From NCBI RefSeq assembly GCF_003097615.1, contig NZ_QCZG01000007.1, positions 1-64,000 on the forward strand: a stretch of DNA of 64,000 nt. Reading direction: 5' to 3'. The notes under the pieces are model-generated. The model was not told where the DNA came from, did not search any database, and saw only the letters and a list, made by a program, of their open reading frames with translations. This DNA is from Pueribacillus theae. Lineage in GTDB: Bacteria > Bacillota > Bacilli > Bacillales > UBA6769. The position numbers and the translations under genes were made by a program. Shown piece by piece: positions 1 through 7,951 of this stretch (positions within the stretch are counted from its first letter, which is position 1; each line of letters starts with the position of its first letter).

Positions 1-73
1 TCGTTTTGGCAATCAGAATTTCCTGTTCTTTATTCGGATAGATGCGAAATTTATATGCTTTATTAACTAGCAT
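1..73 (-). CDS. tnpB: TnpB / IS605 OrfB-type protein, N-terminal part (runs off window)
   Basis: Only the first 24 codons are inside the window. They read MLVNKAYKFRIYPN then KEQEILIAKT, the characteristic opening of IS200/IS605-family OrfB (TnpB) proteins, which are RNA-guided nucleases associated with transposons. The start at 73 is preferred because AGGG lies 9 nt upstream. The in-frame ATG at 82 would sit directly on the ribosome site. Whether the rest of the gene is intact cannot be judged from here. Confidence 0.85.
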   Translation of the reverse strand, partial: MLVNKAYKFRIYPNKEQEILIAKT

Positions 74-108
74 GACACTCATCCCTTTTCACAGGAACGT
101 TTGTTTCT

Positions 109-114
109 ATTATA
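109..114 (-). promoter_or_regulatory. Extended -10 promoter of tnpB
   Basis: The minus strand carries TGCTATAAT, a TGn extended -10 hexamer, about 36 nt upstream of the tnpB start. No convincing -35 element is seen at the usual distance. Confidence 0.5.
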
Positions 115-199
115 GCATACATTCATGTGAAAGTATCTTGATTATTTGAAAAATACTAGTTAGATAATTGAGATAGTTGAGGGCTATCCCTTGTCCGAA

Positions 200-246
200 G
201 GCGATTGATCTCCACCCTGCTTCGCTGAGGATGGAGTCTTCTCGCC
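200..246. repeat. Imperfect hairpin, possible end of an IS200/IS605-type element
   Basis: An outer stem GGCGA/TCGCC and an inner near-complementary block (CTCCACCC with GGATGGAG) form a long imperfect hairpin upstream of tnpB. Subterminal hairpins of this sort are typical of IS200/IS605 ends. It could be the left end of the tnpB element or the right end of an older neighbouring copy; the sequence here cannot decide. Confidence 0.4.
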
Positions 247-333
247 TAAATATGATAAATAAGTAACTTTACTTTTGTTTTTGGCCAAAAGATTAAATAC
301 TGACCTCTTACAATACTTCACATATTAATCCAA

Positions 334-911
334 TCAAGATGAATGATTATTTTGGTAAATCTTCATGGCTTCTTTTAAAAATTCCTGCTCCTTTTCCGTA
401 AAAGGATTGGGAAAAGAAAATGTTTCTGAAGACGGTAGCTTTTCTGCAACCAGATCCAAATTCCCTTTCAAAGTTTCATTCATAAGCAGTAACAGTGATT
501 CGATTGTTTCTTGTGATTCTTTAGAAGATGGTATAGCTCCAGTAATCGTTAAATGTTTGATTTCAAATAAAGCTTTCGTCCATTTTTTATCTAAATCGAT
601 TTCTTCGGATTTATTTATATTAAATAATTCATCGATTATATCTTTAGAAAAATGCTCTTTGAACCATCTTTCTGTATCTTCTTCAAACATTAACTTTTGA
701 AGCATAGCACAAAATATATCGATATTGATGATTTCCTCACCTTCTATCATTTCAATAAGATGGTTTAAATCAGATAATATATTAATAATTTTATGTTTTT
801 TTGCTTCAAGCAACTGTTTTTGATAGTTTAAAGCTTGCAATATAATCGAACCTTCAACGGTACTTTTTTGAAGCAAGTTTTTAATATCTTTTAAGGAAAG
901 ACCGAGACTGG
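334..911 (-). pseudogene. MerR-family regulator, 3' remnant lacking the start of the DNA-binding domain
   Basis: The open frame reads SLGLSLKDIKNLL near 890-911, the conserved end of the MerR winged-helix DNA-binding domain. About 170 residues of mostly helical effector-binding C-terminus follow. The first ~45 residues of the DNA-binding domain are missing: at about 905-915 the frame gives way to the 5' end of an unrelated gene. A TTG at 876 with no good ribosome site could allow translation of an effector domain alone, but I regard this as a truncated gene. Effector unknown. Confidence 0.7.
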
Positions 912-1079
912 GAAAAAAGTAAAATGGAGATTCATCCCTTCTTTTGCATGATCAGCAAAGTATTTATTTCTATCCTTTGTCACCAAGTATACGAATATAG
1001 GTAAAACAAAAGTTAGCAATAACAAGAAAAGGTGCATTAAACTTGCCAGTCCCCTAATTAACAAACTTTCTTTTTTCAT
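905..1079 (-). pseudogene. DUF4870-like small membrane protein, 5' remnant
   Basis: A well-formed ribosome site (GGAGG) precedes the ATG at 1079. The peptide has a hydrophobic stretch (residues 9-35) and then DRNKYFADHAKEGMN, which resembles the loop of DUF4870 membrane proteins in which a polar segment with a conserved H and N precedes the second membrane helix. The similarity ends about residue 55, where the frame runs into the MerR remnant. The second half of the protein is missing. Translation could still start here and end in an 8-residue foreign tail. Confidence 0.6.
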
Positions 1080-1283
1080 AGTAGCGAGCCTCCAATAGCA
1101 TAAATTATTTTTTTGTTGCCTTTTATTGAGTAAATAAGCTCATCATAAAAGGTGACGCTACTGGAGATTCAAGTATAAAATTTAATCCCAACAATCATTA
1201 ATGAATGATTTTAGACATTAAAGCATTAGCCGCACTGCTGAGCTCCTTTGATTCTTCGGGTTAAAGTGTATTAATCCCCGGGG
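1080..1283. other. Intergenic region with an inverted repeat
   Basis: This stretch lies between helD and the DUF4870 remnant. It contains an inverted repeat at 1119-1152 (CCTTTTAT with ATAAAAGG, and TGAG with CTCA inside) that could act as a terminator after helD on the minus strand. I see no gene in it. Confidence 0.4.
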
Positions 1284-3593
1284 TTACATCTCACAAAAAG
1301 AACTTGGTTCACCTACACTATATAGCTGCAAGTAATGCATAGCCCTTGTGCAGGCGGTGTAAAACAACTTGCGCAAGCTCTCATCACCGTATACTTGCAC
1401 AGATGCGTCGTAAATGATGACAGCGTCGAATTCAATCCCTTTGGCTAAATACGCCGGTATGACGACAATGCCTTGTTCATATTCAATCGAGCTGCTTTTT
1501 ACGAGCTTGATGTCTTCAATATGGCTCAAGGCTTCGTATGCACCGATGCTTTCGGCAGCGGATTTGCATATAATCGCGATCGTATTATATTGCCGTTTCC
1601 GCAAATCCACGACTTTGGAAGCAATGCAGCGATGTAGTTCGGCATGATTGGATAATTTTGTCAGTGACGGTCTTTCTCCGTCACGTTCAAAGGCAATGAT
1701 TCGTTCCCCGCCGGGCACAATTCTGCGGGTAAATTCCACGATTGGCTTTGTCGCTCTGTAACTACGGGTTAAGTTAATCGCATCAGTTTCATCCGGTCCG
1801 TATAAGCCCGAAAGCGTATGGAAATCGATGACTTCACTCGCATGGGCAAATATCGCCTGGTTAAAGTCTCCAAATACTGTCATCTTTGCTAAAGGAAACA
1901 AACGTTTCAAAAATTCGAACTGAAACGGTGAATAGTCTTGCGCCTCGTCCACAAGTACATGCTTGATTGAGGAATTTGTTTGAAACCCTTGAATCAGTTC
2001 TTTTAAAAGTAAAAATGGGGTCGCATCTTCGTAAAACAGTTTTCCTTCTTGCAACATTTTCATTGTCAGCCGGCAAATAGCCCCCCACTCTTCAGGTGCT
2101 TCTCCGGCAATCCAGCGGTTGATATGCGTCGGATCATCGAAAAGCTGCTTGTAAATTCCTGTAAAGTCTACGAAACGAAGCGTTTCGATCCATTTGCGCA
2201 GCGGTTTCAGCTTCTTGCGAACAATCAAACGCCCAAGTACTTTGCGCTCTCTTTCATAATCGTCAAAGGAGTCTTCAGTAAAGCCGCGTTTTTGTTGCAA
2301 GTAGGTAAATGCCTTTTGATATTCTTCATTGCTGAGCAACTCGATTTCTTCCTGTACCCATGGTTTTGTCATTTCAAGTTTTTCGATTTCATCAATTTGC
2401 TCGATGAGCCACTCTGTCAACTTCTCCAGTCTGTTATGAAAGCGTAGCGAGGTATCGGTGCGATAAAATCTTTCCGAGATTTGTTTGGCGGAGACGATCG
2501 GTTTTCCTCTAAACTTAATATCTTTGAAGATCATGCCAGATAACTCCAGCGACTGCCTATATGTTTTCATTGTCTCAAAAAAACGGGCAGATGCCTTGAA
2601 GCGGATACTCGCAGCTCTCGTCTCGTATGAAGAATCATCCATTGCAGTTAACATAAATTCTAATTGCTCGTAAGGATCTTCAACTTGAAAAGTGTTGCTC
2701 AACCGATGATCCAAATATTCTTGAAATGTGACCTGCTGCATATTCTCTTCTCCGAGCTCCGGTAATACTCTGGATACGTAATTGTTAAATAATGCATTCG
2801 GCGAAAATAAGATGATGTGTTCGGCTTTAAGCCAATTTCGATACTTGTAGAGCAAGTAAGCAATCCGCTGCAAGGCTGCCGATGTTTTGCCACTGCCAGC
2901 AGCCCCTTGAACAATGAGCAGCCTGCCGTGATCGTGGCGAATGATCCGGTTTTGCTCCTGTTGAATGGTAGCGACTATGCTGTGCATATGTTTGTCTGTA
3001 CCTTTGCCCAGTGCCTGCTGTAAAATCTCATCTCCAATGGTGAGACGAGTATCGAACATCGATTCAATCACGCCATCGCGAATGATATATTGCCACTTTT
3101 CCTCCAGATTGCCACGAATCACCCCTCCAGGCGTAGTGTATTCGGCCGGGCCGGGCGGGTAATCATAGTAAACACTCGAGATTGGTGCCCGCCAGTCGTA
3201 GATTAGGAAATTCTCACCGCTTGTATCCATTAGCGTCGACATGCCGATATAAATTCTTTCTGCTGTTGAATCTCCTTCTTCAGTGAAGTTGATCCGGCCA
3301 AAATAAGGTACTTTACACATACGCCGCAGTACAGATAAGCGATCGGTAGCATGCCTATGGGTGCTTTCTGTTACGCTTAAGGCTTGCGCTTGTTGCCTCA
3401 AGCCAATGATCGTCTCAAGATAATCGTCAAAAGTATCTGTGTTCACCTTGACGTCATCCCAAAAGTGCTTACGAATATTAGCCACTTCTTTTCGGCGCCG
3501 TCCAGTTTCGCTTTCCAGCCTTCCAATTAGCTCCATCATTGTATCCATTACACTATCCAAACGTTTTTGTTCCTGCCGAAGTTCATTGTTCAT
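1284..3593 (-). CDS. helD: RNA polymerase recycling motor ATPase HelD (UvrD/Rep-like)
   Basis: This is a large superfamily-1 ATPase of 769 residues, close to the B. subtilis HelD length. HelD binds stalled RNA polymerase and uses ATP to release it from nucleic acid. An N-terminal coiled coil is followed by the HelD motif YDWRAPISSVYYDY, a Walker A (GAAGSGKTS, about residue 230), a Walker B region (VDEAQDYSPFQF) and the C-terminal UvrD-like half with the motif LTRSYR. The ATG at 3593 is chosen because GGGAG lies upstream and the protein then starts MNNELRQEQKRLD; an upstream in-frame ATG at 3635 lacks a ribosome site. It appears monocistronic. Confidence 0.9.
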   Translation of the reverse strand: MNNELRQEQKRLDSVMDTMMELIGRLESETGRRRKEVANIRKHFWDDVKVNTDTFDDYLETIIGLRQQAQALSVTESTHRHATDRLSVLRRMCKVPYFGRINFTEEGDSTAERIYIGMSTLMDTSGENFLIYDWRAPISSVYYDYPPGPAEYTTPGGVIRGNLEEKWQYIIRDGVIESMFDTRLTIGDEILQQALGKGTDKHMHSIVATIQQEQNRIIRHDHGRLLIVQGAAGSGKTSAALQRIAYLLYKYRNWLKAEHIILFSPNALFNNYVSRVLPELGEENMQQVTFQEYLDHRLSNTFQVEDPYEQLEFMLTAMDDSSYETRAASIRFKASARFFETMKTYRQSLELSGMIFKDIKFRGKPIVSAKQISERFYRTDTSLRFHNRLEKLTEWLIEQIDEIEKLEMTKPWVQEEIELLSNEEYQKAFTYLQQKRGFTEDSFDDYERERKVLGRLIVRKKLKPLRKWIETLRFVDFTGIYKQLFDDPTHINRWIAGEAPEEWGAICRLTMKMLQEGKLFYEDATPFLLLKELIQGFQTNSSIKHVLVDEAQDYSPFQFEFLKRLFPLAKMTVFGDFNQAIFAHASEVIDFHTLSGLYGPDETDAINLTRSYRATKPIVEFTRRIVPGGERIIAFERDGERPSLTKLSNHAELHRCIASKVVDLRKRQYNTIAIICKSAAESIGAYEALSHIEDIKLVKSSSIEYEQGIVVIPAYLAKGIEFDAVIIYDASVQVYGDESLRKLFYTACTRAMHYLQLYSVGEPSSFCEM

Positions 3594-3764
3594 ATCGAGC
3601 ACTCCCTTTTTGAAAAAAATTAGAGTTGACATCAAGAAGATTTTGGTATAGAATTAAAATAGGGTATTTGTGCGGTGTTTTTTATTTTTTGTGTTTCTGT
3701 ACTAATGTATCACAATTTCTCATTGATATCAATAGGCGCATTTGCTATCCATTGAATTATAAAA

Positions 3765-3794
3765 AACCAGTTGAGCATACAGCTTGAACTGGTT
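3765..3794. terminator. Bidirectional terminator
   Basis: The stem AACCAGTT/AACTGGTT with an inner AGC/GCT pair is flanked by T-runs on both strands. It lies downstream of the small zinc-ribbon gene (minus strand). Confidence 0.7.
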
Positions 3795-3813
3795 ATTTTT
3801 TTACCTATATAAT

Positions 3814-3984
3814 TTATTTTAATTTTTCAGGATTTTTAATTTTTATCGAAACCACTTCCCCGCACTCCAAACAAACGGTATAAACCTTCTCTGAACCAAT
3901 AGCTATTTTTTTATCTAAAGGACGAAGATTAATATAATCCGTTGCTTGAACAAATGAACTCCCCTCACAATTCTTACAATTCAT
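3814..3984 (-). CDS. Small zinc-ribbon protein, 56 aa, function unknown
   Basis: A short gene with a textbook ribosome site (TAGGAGGTGA) 7 nt before the ATG at 3984. The product begins MNCKNCEGS and later has CLECGE, so two CxxC knuckles about 32 residues apart could bind one zinc ion. The middle is polar and the C-terminus lysine-rich (KIKNPEKLK). A terminator follows the stop. The ribosome site, cysteine pattern and terminator together support a real gene. Zinc binding is inferred, and no partner is evident in the neighbourhood. Confidence 0.7.
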   Translation of the reverse strand: MNCKNCEGSSFVQATDYINLRPLDKKIAIGSEKVYTVCLECGEVVSIKIKNPEKLK

Positions 3985-4104
3985 TTACTTTCACCTCCTA
4001 TCTTTTTCATGACAAAATTTGCAATCCAAAAATAGTTAAGGTAGTATTTTTGTTCTATAATAATCCTAAATTTCGAAAGACATGATTAAAAATCCCAATA
4101 AAAA

Positions 4105-4243
4105 GTGCTCCAACCTTTGGTATAATAGGATTTGAGCAATCCAAAATTTCCAAAGTGTGGAGCACCTTCTGGTGAATAATTAAAACACAATGAAGACGAG
4201 TATTGAAAAAATTTCTACTGAACCAACTTTGGAATACGCCACG
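4105..4243 (+). mobile_element. Remnant of an IS end with the first codons of a transposase-like ORF
   Basis: An inverted repeat (GTGCTCCAACCTTTGG with CCAAAGTGTGGAGCAC, 4105-4165) encloses GGTATAATAGG, a plausible -10 box. It is followed by an ATG at 4190 opening a short frame MKTSIEKISTEPTLEY that stops at 4261 inside the dinB-like gene. The arrangement looks like an insertion sequence left end whose transposase body has been lost, leaving the scar next to the 3' end of the neighbouring gene. The IS family is not assigned. Confidence 0.45.
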
Positions 4244-4759
4244 TCATTGCCTTGCATCTAAAAGTAATTTTATCTCTTTTATTTGTTCTATGTGCCGCTG
4301 TTCATGCAAATATATCTGTTCAATCCATTGATCAAGAGGTAATTCACCTAATGCAGGATGCTTCATTGATTTTTTCGCCAATATGGATTTATCTTCTATC
4401 GTACTTAGAAAAGTCATCAATTTTTTTCTCGAATCGTCTAACAACTCGATTATTTGCTGAACTTCAAATGGTTCTACATCTGGTTCAACGATTTTTGGGG
4501 CTTTAATCTTTTTCGTTCTATCCAATAATGTAAGATGAATTTTTTTACGTTCTTTTTGAGTACCATCAACCTCTTTTAATCCCCATGCAATCGCCTTTAT
4601 AGATGCCTCCTCCACTAAAACTAAGTGGTGGCAGACTTGTGCTATACTCCACTGATTTATATCAGGCTTACTATTAAATTGGGCATCGCTTAATAAATTA
4701 ATCTCGTTTACAAGATTATTTCTCGTCTCATACAGATTGTCATTTATTAATTTATACAT
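4244..4759 (-). CDS. DinB-like domain protein
   Basis: A 171-residue four-helix-bundle protein of the DinB/YfiT-like superfamily, often putative metal-dependent thiol transferases or stress-linked enzymes. The three histidines expected at the metal site are visible: HH in SIAQVCHHLVLVEE (about residue 45) and HEQRH (about 153-157). The ribosome site AAGGGAG precedes the ATG. The gene's last codons (LLLDARQ) lie against the IS scar, so the native C-terminus may have been altered slightly. The substrate cannot be predicted. Confidence 0.8.
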   Translation of the reverse strand: MYKLINDNLYETRNNLVNEINLLSDAQFNSKPDINQWSIAQVCHHLVLVEEASIKAIAWGLKEVDGTQKERKKIHLTLLDRTKKIKAPKIVEPDVEPFEVQQIIELLDDSRKKLMTFLSTIEDKSILAKKSMKHPALGELPLDQWIEQIYLHEQRHIEQIKEIKLLLDARQ

Positions 4760-4893
4760 GTTCTTTCTCCCTTCATGAAAAAGTGCATACTTTGACCCCT
4801 ATTCTGTATATATTTTCTACGCTGAAAAGTATTCTCCTGAGCTTTCTTTCACTATCCGCTTCCATTCATATTATAAGTTTAATAGTTTATTGT

Positions 4894-5679
4894 TCATCTT
4901 CCTTTAAATGATGGTTGGGTCTTTTCTAAAAATGATTTCGTCCCTTCTCTGAAGTCCTCTGTGGACGCTGCCAAACCGAAATAATCTGCACCGAGAAGCG
5001 CGGACTCTTCTAAAGTTAGATTCTCCCCCCGATGAATTGCCTCCCAAGTCATTTTTACTGCGATAGGGGCCTGAGACAGAATTTCTTGGATAAGAGTTTC
5101 TGCTTCTGATAATAACTTATCTGGCTCAACAATCCTATTAACCAATCCTATTCTATAAGCTTCGTCTGCGCCTATAGCGTTTCCGGTAAGCAACAGTTCT
5201 GCAGCACGCCCCTTGCCTATAAGTCTAGGAAATCTCGTAGTTCCCCCAAAGCCTGCAACAGCTCCAATACGGACTTCAGGATGCCCTAATCTAGCATAAT
5301 TCACACAAATACGGAGCGTACAGGATTCAGCTAACTCAAGTCCGCCTCCTAGTGCGAGGCCATTGATAGCAGCGACAACTACCTTCCCCAACGATTCGAT
5401 TTTATTCGTAACCGTAACAGCCAACTGAGCTAAATCCCGTACTTCTAGCGGAGTGGCTTTATTGAGAAACTGAATGTCCGCGCCTGCGGAGAATGCCCTT
5501 TCTCCAGCACCGATAATTATTGCTGCCTTTACACTTGAATCAGTTTTAATCCTGTCCAAGATGGACGAAAGCTGTTCAAGAACATCTCGGTTTAACGCAT
5601 TTAGCGCTTCCGGTCTGTTTAATGTAATTCTTGCGATACCATTTTCTTCAGTGCAGAGAACGACATTGTTGTTTAACAT
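4894..5679 (-). CDS. Enoyl-CoA hydratase/isomerase family protein
   Basis: A crotonase-fold protein of 261 residues, the usual family length. The oxyanion-hole motifs are present (AFSAGADIQFLN and LALGGGLELA). Both acidic residues of hydratases are retained, one in GGGLELAESC and one in LGHPEVRIGAVAGFGG. It probably hydrates trans-2-enoyl-CoA in fatty-acid or amino-acid catabolism. GGAGGG lies 6 nt before the ATG at 5679. No other beta-oxidation gene is adjacent, so the pathway is uncertain. Confidence 0.88.
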   Translation of the reverse strand: MLNNNVVLCTEENGIARITLNRPEALNALNRDVLEQLSSILDRIKTDSSVKAAIIIGAGERAFSAGADIQFLNKATPLEVRDLAQLAVTVTNKIESLGKVVVAAINGLALGGGLELAESCTLRICVNYARLGHPEVRIGAVAGFGGTTRFPRLIGKGRAAELLLTGNAIGADEAYRIGLVNRIVEPDKLLSEAETLIQEILSQAPIAVKMTWEAIHRGENLTLEESALLGADYFGLAASTEDFREGTKSFLEKTQPSFKGR

Positions 5680-5890
5680 CTTAATCCCTCCAATAATTTA
5701 GTGTACCGATACAAGAACGGGTTTTTACCGAGATGCCATCACTGACTGATTGCTCACTCATAAATGTATATTCAGAATATATTAATTCATTTAAAAAAAC
5801 AATACTTTTTTTACATTCATTAAAAACATTTCGTCCTGTCTAAAAGGACTAGGCTTCGCAATTTCTTTCAAAACAACAAATTTTATCACT

Positions 5891-6085
5891 TCAGAATAAA
5901 GACTGATTAAACAGTTTTAACAGGTCTAACATTTCCACATCCATCTGCCGCCGCTGTTCTTTTGGATGGGAAAAAAATTGAGTAGCGAAGTCATCTGAAA
6001 GGTATTCTTTCGCCCACTCCATTTGTTCTTGTTCATGTTCCATCTGATAAAGTTGTAATAGCAGATTAAAAAAGCCAATTTTCTA
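5891..6085 (-). pseudogene. Unrecognised C-terminal fragment
   Basis: An open frame without a start reads FNLLLQLYQMEHEQEQ then MEWAKEYLSDDF and ends QSLF-stop at 5891. The amphipathic, acidic composition looks like real protein, but it begins where the Fic-like frame ends, and I do not recognise the parent family. It is the third member of a run of gene fragments between 5.9 and 6.8 kb. Confidence 0.4.
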
Positions 6086-6517
6086 CTTTAATAACAACTG
6101 CAGGAAAACCCGCTTTCATCAATTCAAAATCAAAAAGAAGAAGGGATGTACGCCCGTTCTCATCAATAAATGGATGGATACCAACGAATAGAGCATGCAA
6201 ATCGCTCCTCGCTCCACTGGATGCAAGTTTTTTGCCTCGTTATCCTACCACTTCATCAACTTTTCCATTTGTTCCTTAATTAAATAAGATGCTGGAGGTG
6301 TAATGCTTTGCTCCGGCAATAAAAATCAACACTTGTTGGTTTCGATACTTACCTGCATAATCATCTTCTATTCCTTTTAAACGATTGTGTGAATGTTTTT
6401 TATTTGCCATTCTGTTAGTGGTTCTCTTTTTTGAACACTTTCCTCTACACACGTAATTGCATCGCGATGATTGATAACTTTTAAATGCTCTCGCATCGTC
6501 TTTCCGCCGACAGTTAA
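6086..6517 (-). pseudogene. Fic-domain protein, decayed
   Basis: Pieces of a Fic (AMPylator) protein occur in order but in changing frames: VGGKTMREHLKVINHRDAI, then EPLTEWQIKNIHTIV, then GIEDDYAGKYRNQQVLI, then ASYLIKEQMEKLMKW and a stop codon, then NLHPVERGAIC, then the active-site loop VGIHPFIDENGRTS. The canonical motif is HPFxxGNGRxxR; here the Gly is Glu and the last Arg is lost. At least two frameshifts and one nonsense codon make it non-functional. It abuts a fragment of a different gene on each side. Confidence 0.75.
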
Positions 6518-6771
6518 AATAAAAAATTGTATCCGCATATTCAGTCCTGATTTCATAAGTATTACTATAATTGCCTTCAATAATCCACTGATCATGATCA
6601 TTAATAATTTTCCTTTGGGCGGCTGGAAATTCGTCGATCGTCGCTTCCTTCCATCGAGGTTTCCAGAAGAAAGTATCGAGATGATACATCTTGATATTTA
6701 AAGCTTCCCCCAATTTTTCGTTTAGATTTTCATAGACAAGGTGAAACGCCCATCACCATAATTTTTTTCAT
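6518..6771 (-). pseudogene. Topology modulation protein (FlaR-like P-loop kinase), 5' fragment
   Basis: From the ATG at 6771 the frame reads KKIMVMGVS and then shifts just where the P-loop should be. The second frame continues LGEALNIKMYHLDTFFWKPRWKE and IIEGNYSNTYEIR, typical of the adenylate-kinase-like topology modulation family. At about 6518 the sequence switches to the Fic remnant. The P-loop is destroyed and the C-terminal half is missing. Confidence 0.7.
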
Positions 6772-6826
6772 ATCCGCCGCACCTTCATTTCACATTTAGA
6801 AAAAATCTTGCTTTTAATAGCAAATA

Positions 6827-6866
6827 AAAAATCCATTTTGAAAGAAGTCTTAGCAAAATGGATTTT
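6827..6866 (-). terminator. Terminator after panB
   Basis: A perfect 13-bp stem AAAATCCATTTTG/CAAAATGGATTTT with a T-run on the minus strand lies 46 nt beyond the panB stop. Confidence 0.75.
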
Positions 6867-6911
6867 ACATATTTAATGTTTACTTGAAACCAAACTCTCG
6901 CTTAATTCTGT

Positions 6912-7727
6912 TTATGAGTACCAACTTAATAATTGTTCTCGTTCCTCATCTTTCATGTTTCGAACGTTCGTCCGTTGTGGAAACGCACCATTTTCGACTT
7001 CATTTGCATACGTTTGGAATGCTTTAAGCATTATCTGACCTACATCAGAGTATCTCTTCGAATGGCGAAGGTCAAATGGATTAACCCCTAACATATCTTG
7101 AACGATAAGAACTTGTCCATCCGTAAATCTTCCTGCGCCAATCCCAATCGTGGGGATTCTTAGCTTTTCTGTAATCATTTTTCCGAGTTCTTCTGGTACA
7201 AGTTCTAGTACCATCATACTTGCACCAGCATCTTGTAAAGAGATTGCGCTTTCCAAGAGAATTTTGGCGGAATCAAATGTTTTTCCTTGTACAGCCGCCT
7301 TTTCATGCAGCTGAGGATTATAACCAAGGTGTCCCCAAACCTCAATGCCATTTTTATATAAATGTGATATGATTTCAACTTGTATTCCTTCTAATTTTAC
7401 ACCGTCTGCTCCGCTAAGAATTAGCTCCTTCGCAGTAGCCAATGCCATTTCTGGATTCTCATATGTTTTATACGGCATATCCGCGAGTAAATATGCTTCC
7501 TTGACTCCCCGTCGAACTGCTTTCAAGTGATGGATTATGTCGCCAAGCGTGACAGAAATTTCACGTTCATATCCTAATTCGTTTGTTCCCAATGAATCTC
7601 CGACAAAAATGACATCCAATCCTGCTTCGTCTTGCAATACGGCGGTGGGATAGTCATAACACGTTAACATAGTAATCCTTTGAGCGTTCCGTTTCTTCCA
7701 ATGTAGATAGTCCATATTTCTTGCCAT
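6912..7727 (-). CDS. panB: 3-methyl-2-oxobutanoate hydroxymethyltransferase (PanB family)
   Basis: PanB makes ketopantoate from 2-oxoisovalerate and methylene-tetrahydrofolate, the first committed step to pantothenate. The 271-residue length fits the family. Family motifs are present: FVGDSLGTNELGY, ADMPY (metal-binding Asp), GHLGYNPQLHEKA, LELVPEE and TIGIGAG. The ribosome site AGGAGGA lies close to the ATG. panC and panD, usually the next genes, are absent; the gene stands alone with its own terminator among fragments. It may be a second, acquired copy or a related enzyme acting on another oxo-acid. Confidence 0.85.
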   Translation of the reverse strand: MARNMDYLHWKKRNAQRITMLTCYDYPTAVLQDEAGLDVIFVGDSLGTNELGYEREISVTLGDIIHHLKAVRRGVKEAYLLADMPYKTYENPEMALATAKELILSGADGVKLEGIQVEIISHLYKNGIEVWGHLGYNPQLHEKAAVQGKTFDSAKILLESAISLQDAGASMMVLELVPEELGKMITEKLRIPTIGIGAGRFTDGQVLIVQDMLGVNPFDLRHSKRYSDVGQIMLKAFQTYANEVENGAFPQRTNVRNMKDEEREQLLSWYS

Positions 7728-7798
7728 GTGAATCCTCCTTAGTCTCTGTTCATTTCGGAATCAGAGCATAGATATTGGTGAAGCAAAAAGAAAATAAA

Positions 7799-7948
7799 AT
7801 GGATTTAGGTATGAGCTCCACTAGGGATGCCATCCCAACACTTAAAAATTATCACAACATTTTAAAATTTACAAGAGCAGACATCGATTTGGAGACACAT
7901 TCTCATTATGACGAGAATCATCGATTAAAAGTTATAAAAATCGACTAG
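7799..7948 (+). CDS. Short ORF, 49 aa, possible gene remnant
   Basis: The frame MDLGMSSTRDAIPTLK continues to ADIDLETHSHYDENHRL and ends just before the convergent DUF817 gene. There is no recognisable ribosome site. The composition looks protein-like, so it may be the 3' end of a lost gene rather than a functional peptide. Confidence 0.25.
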   Translation: MDLGMSSTRDAIPTLKNYHNILKFTRADIDLETHSHYDENHRLKVIKID

Positions 7949-7951
7949 TAT

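Noticed and set aside
1861-2088. Alternative frames inside helD
   Set aside because: Shadow of helD, which has continuous motifs over the whole interval.
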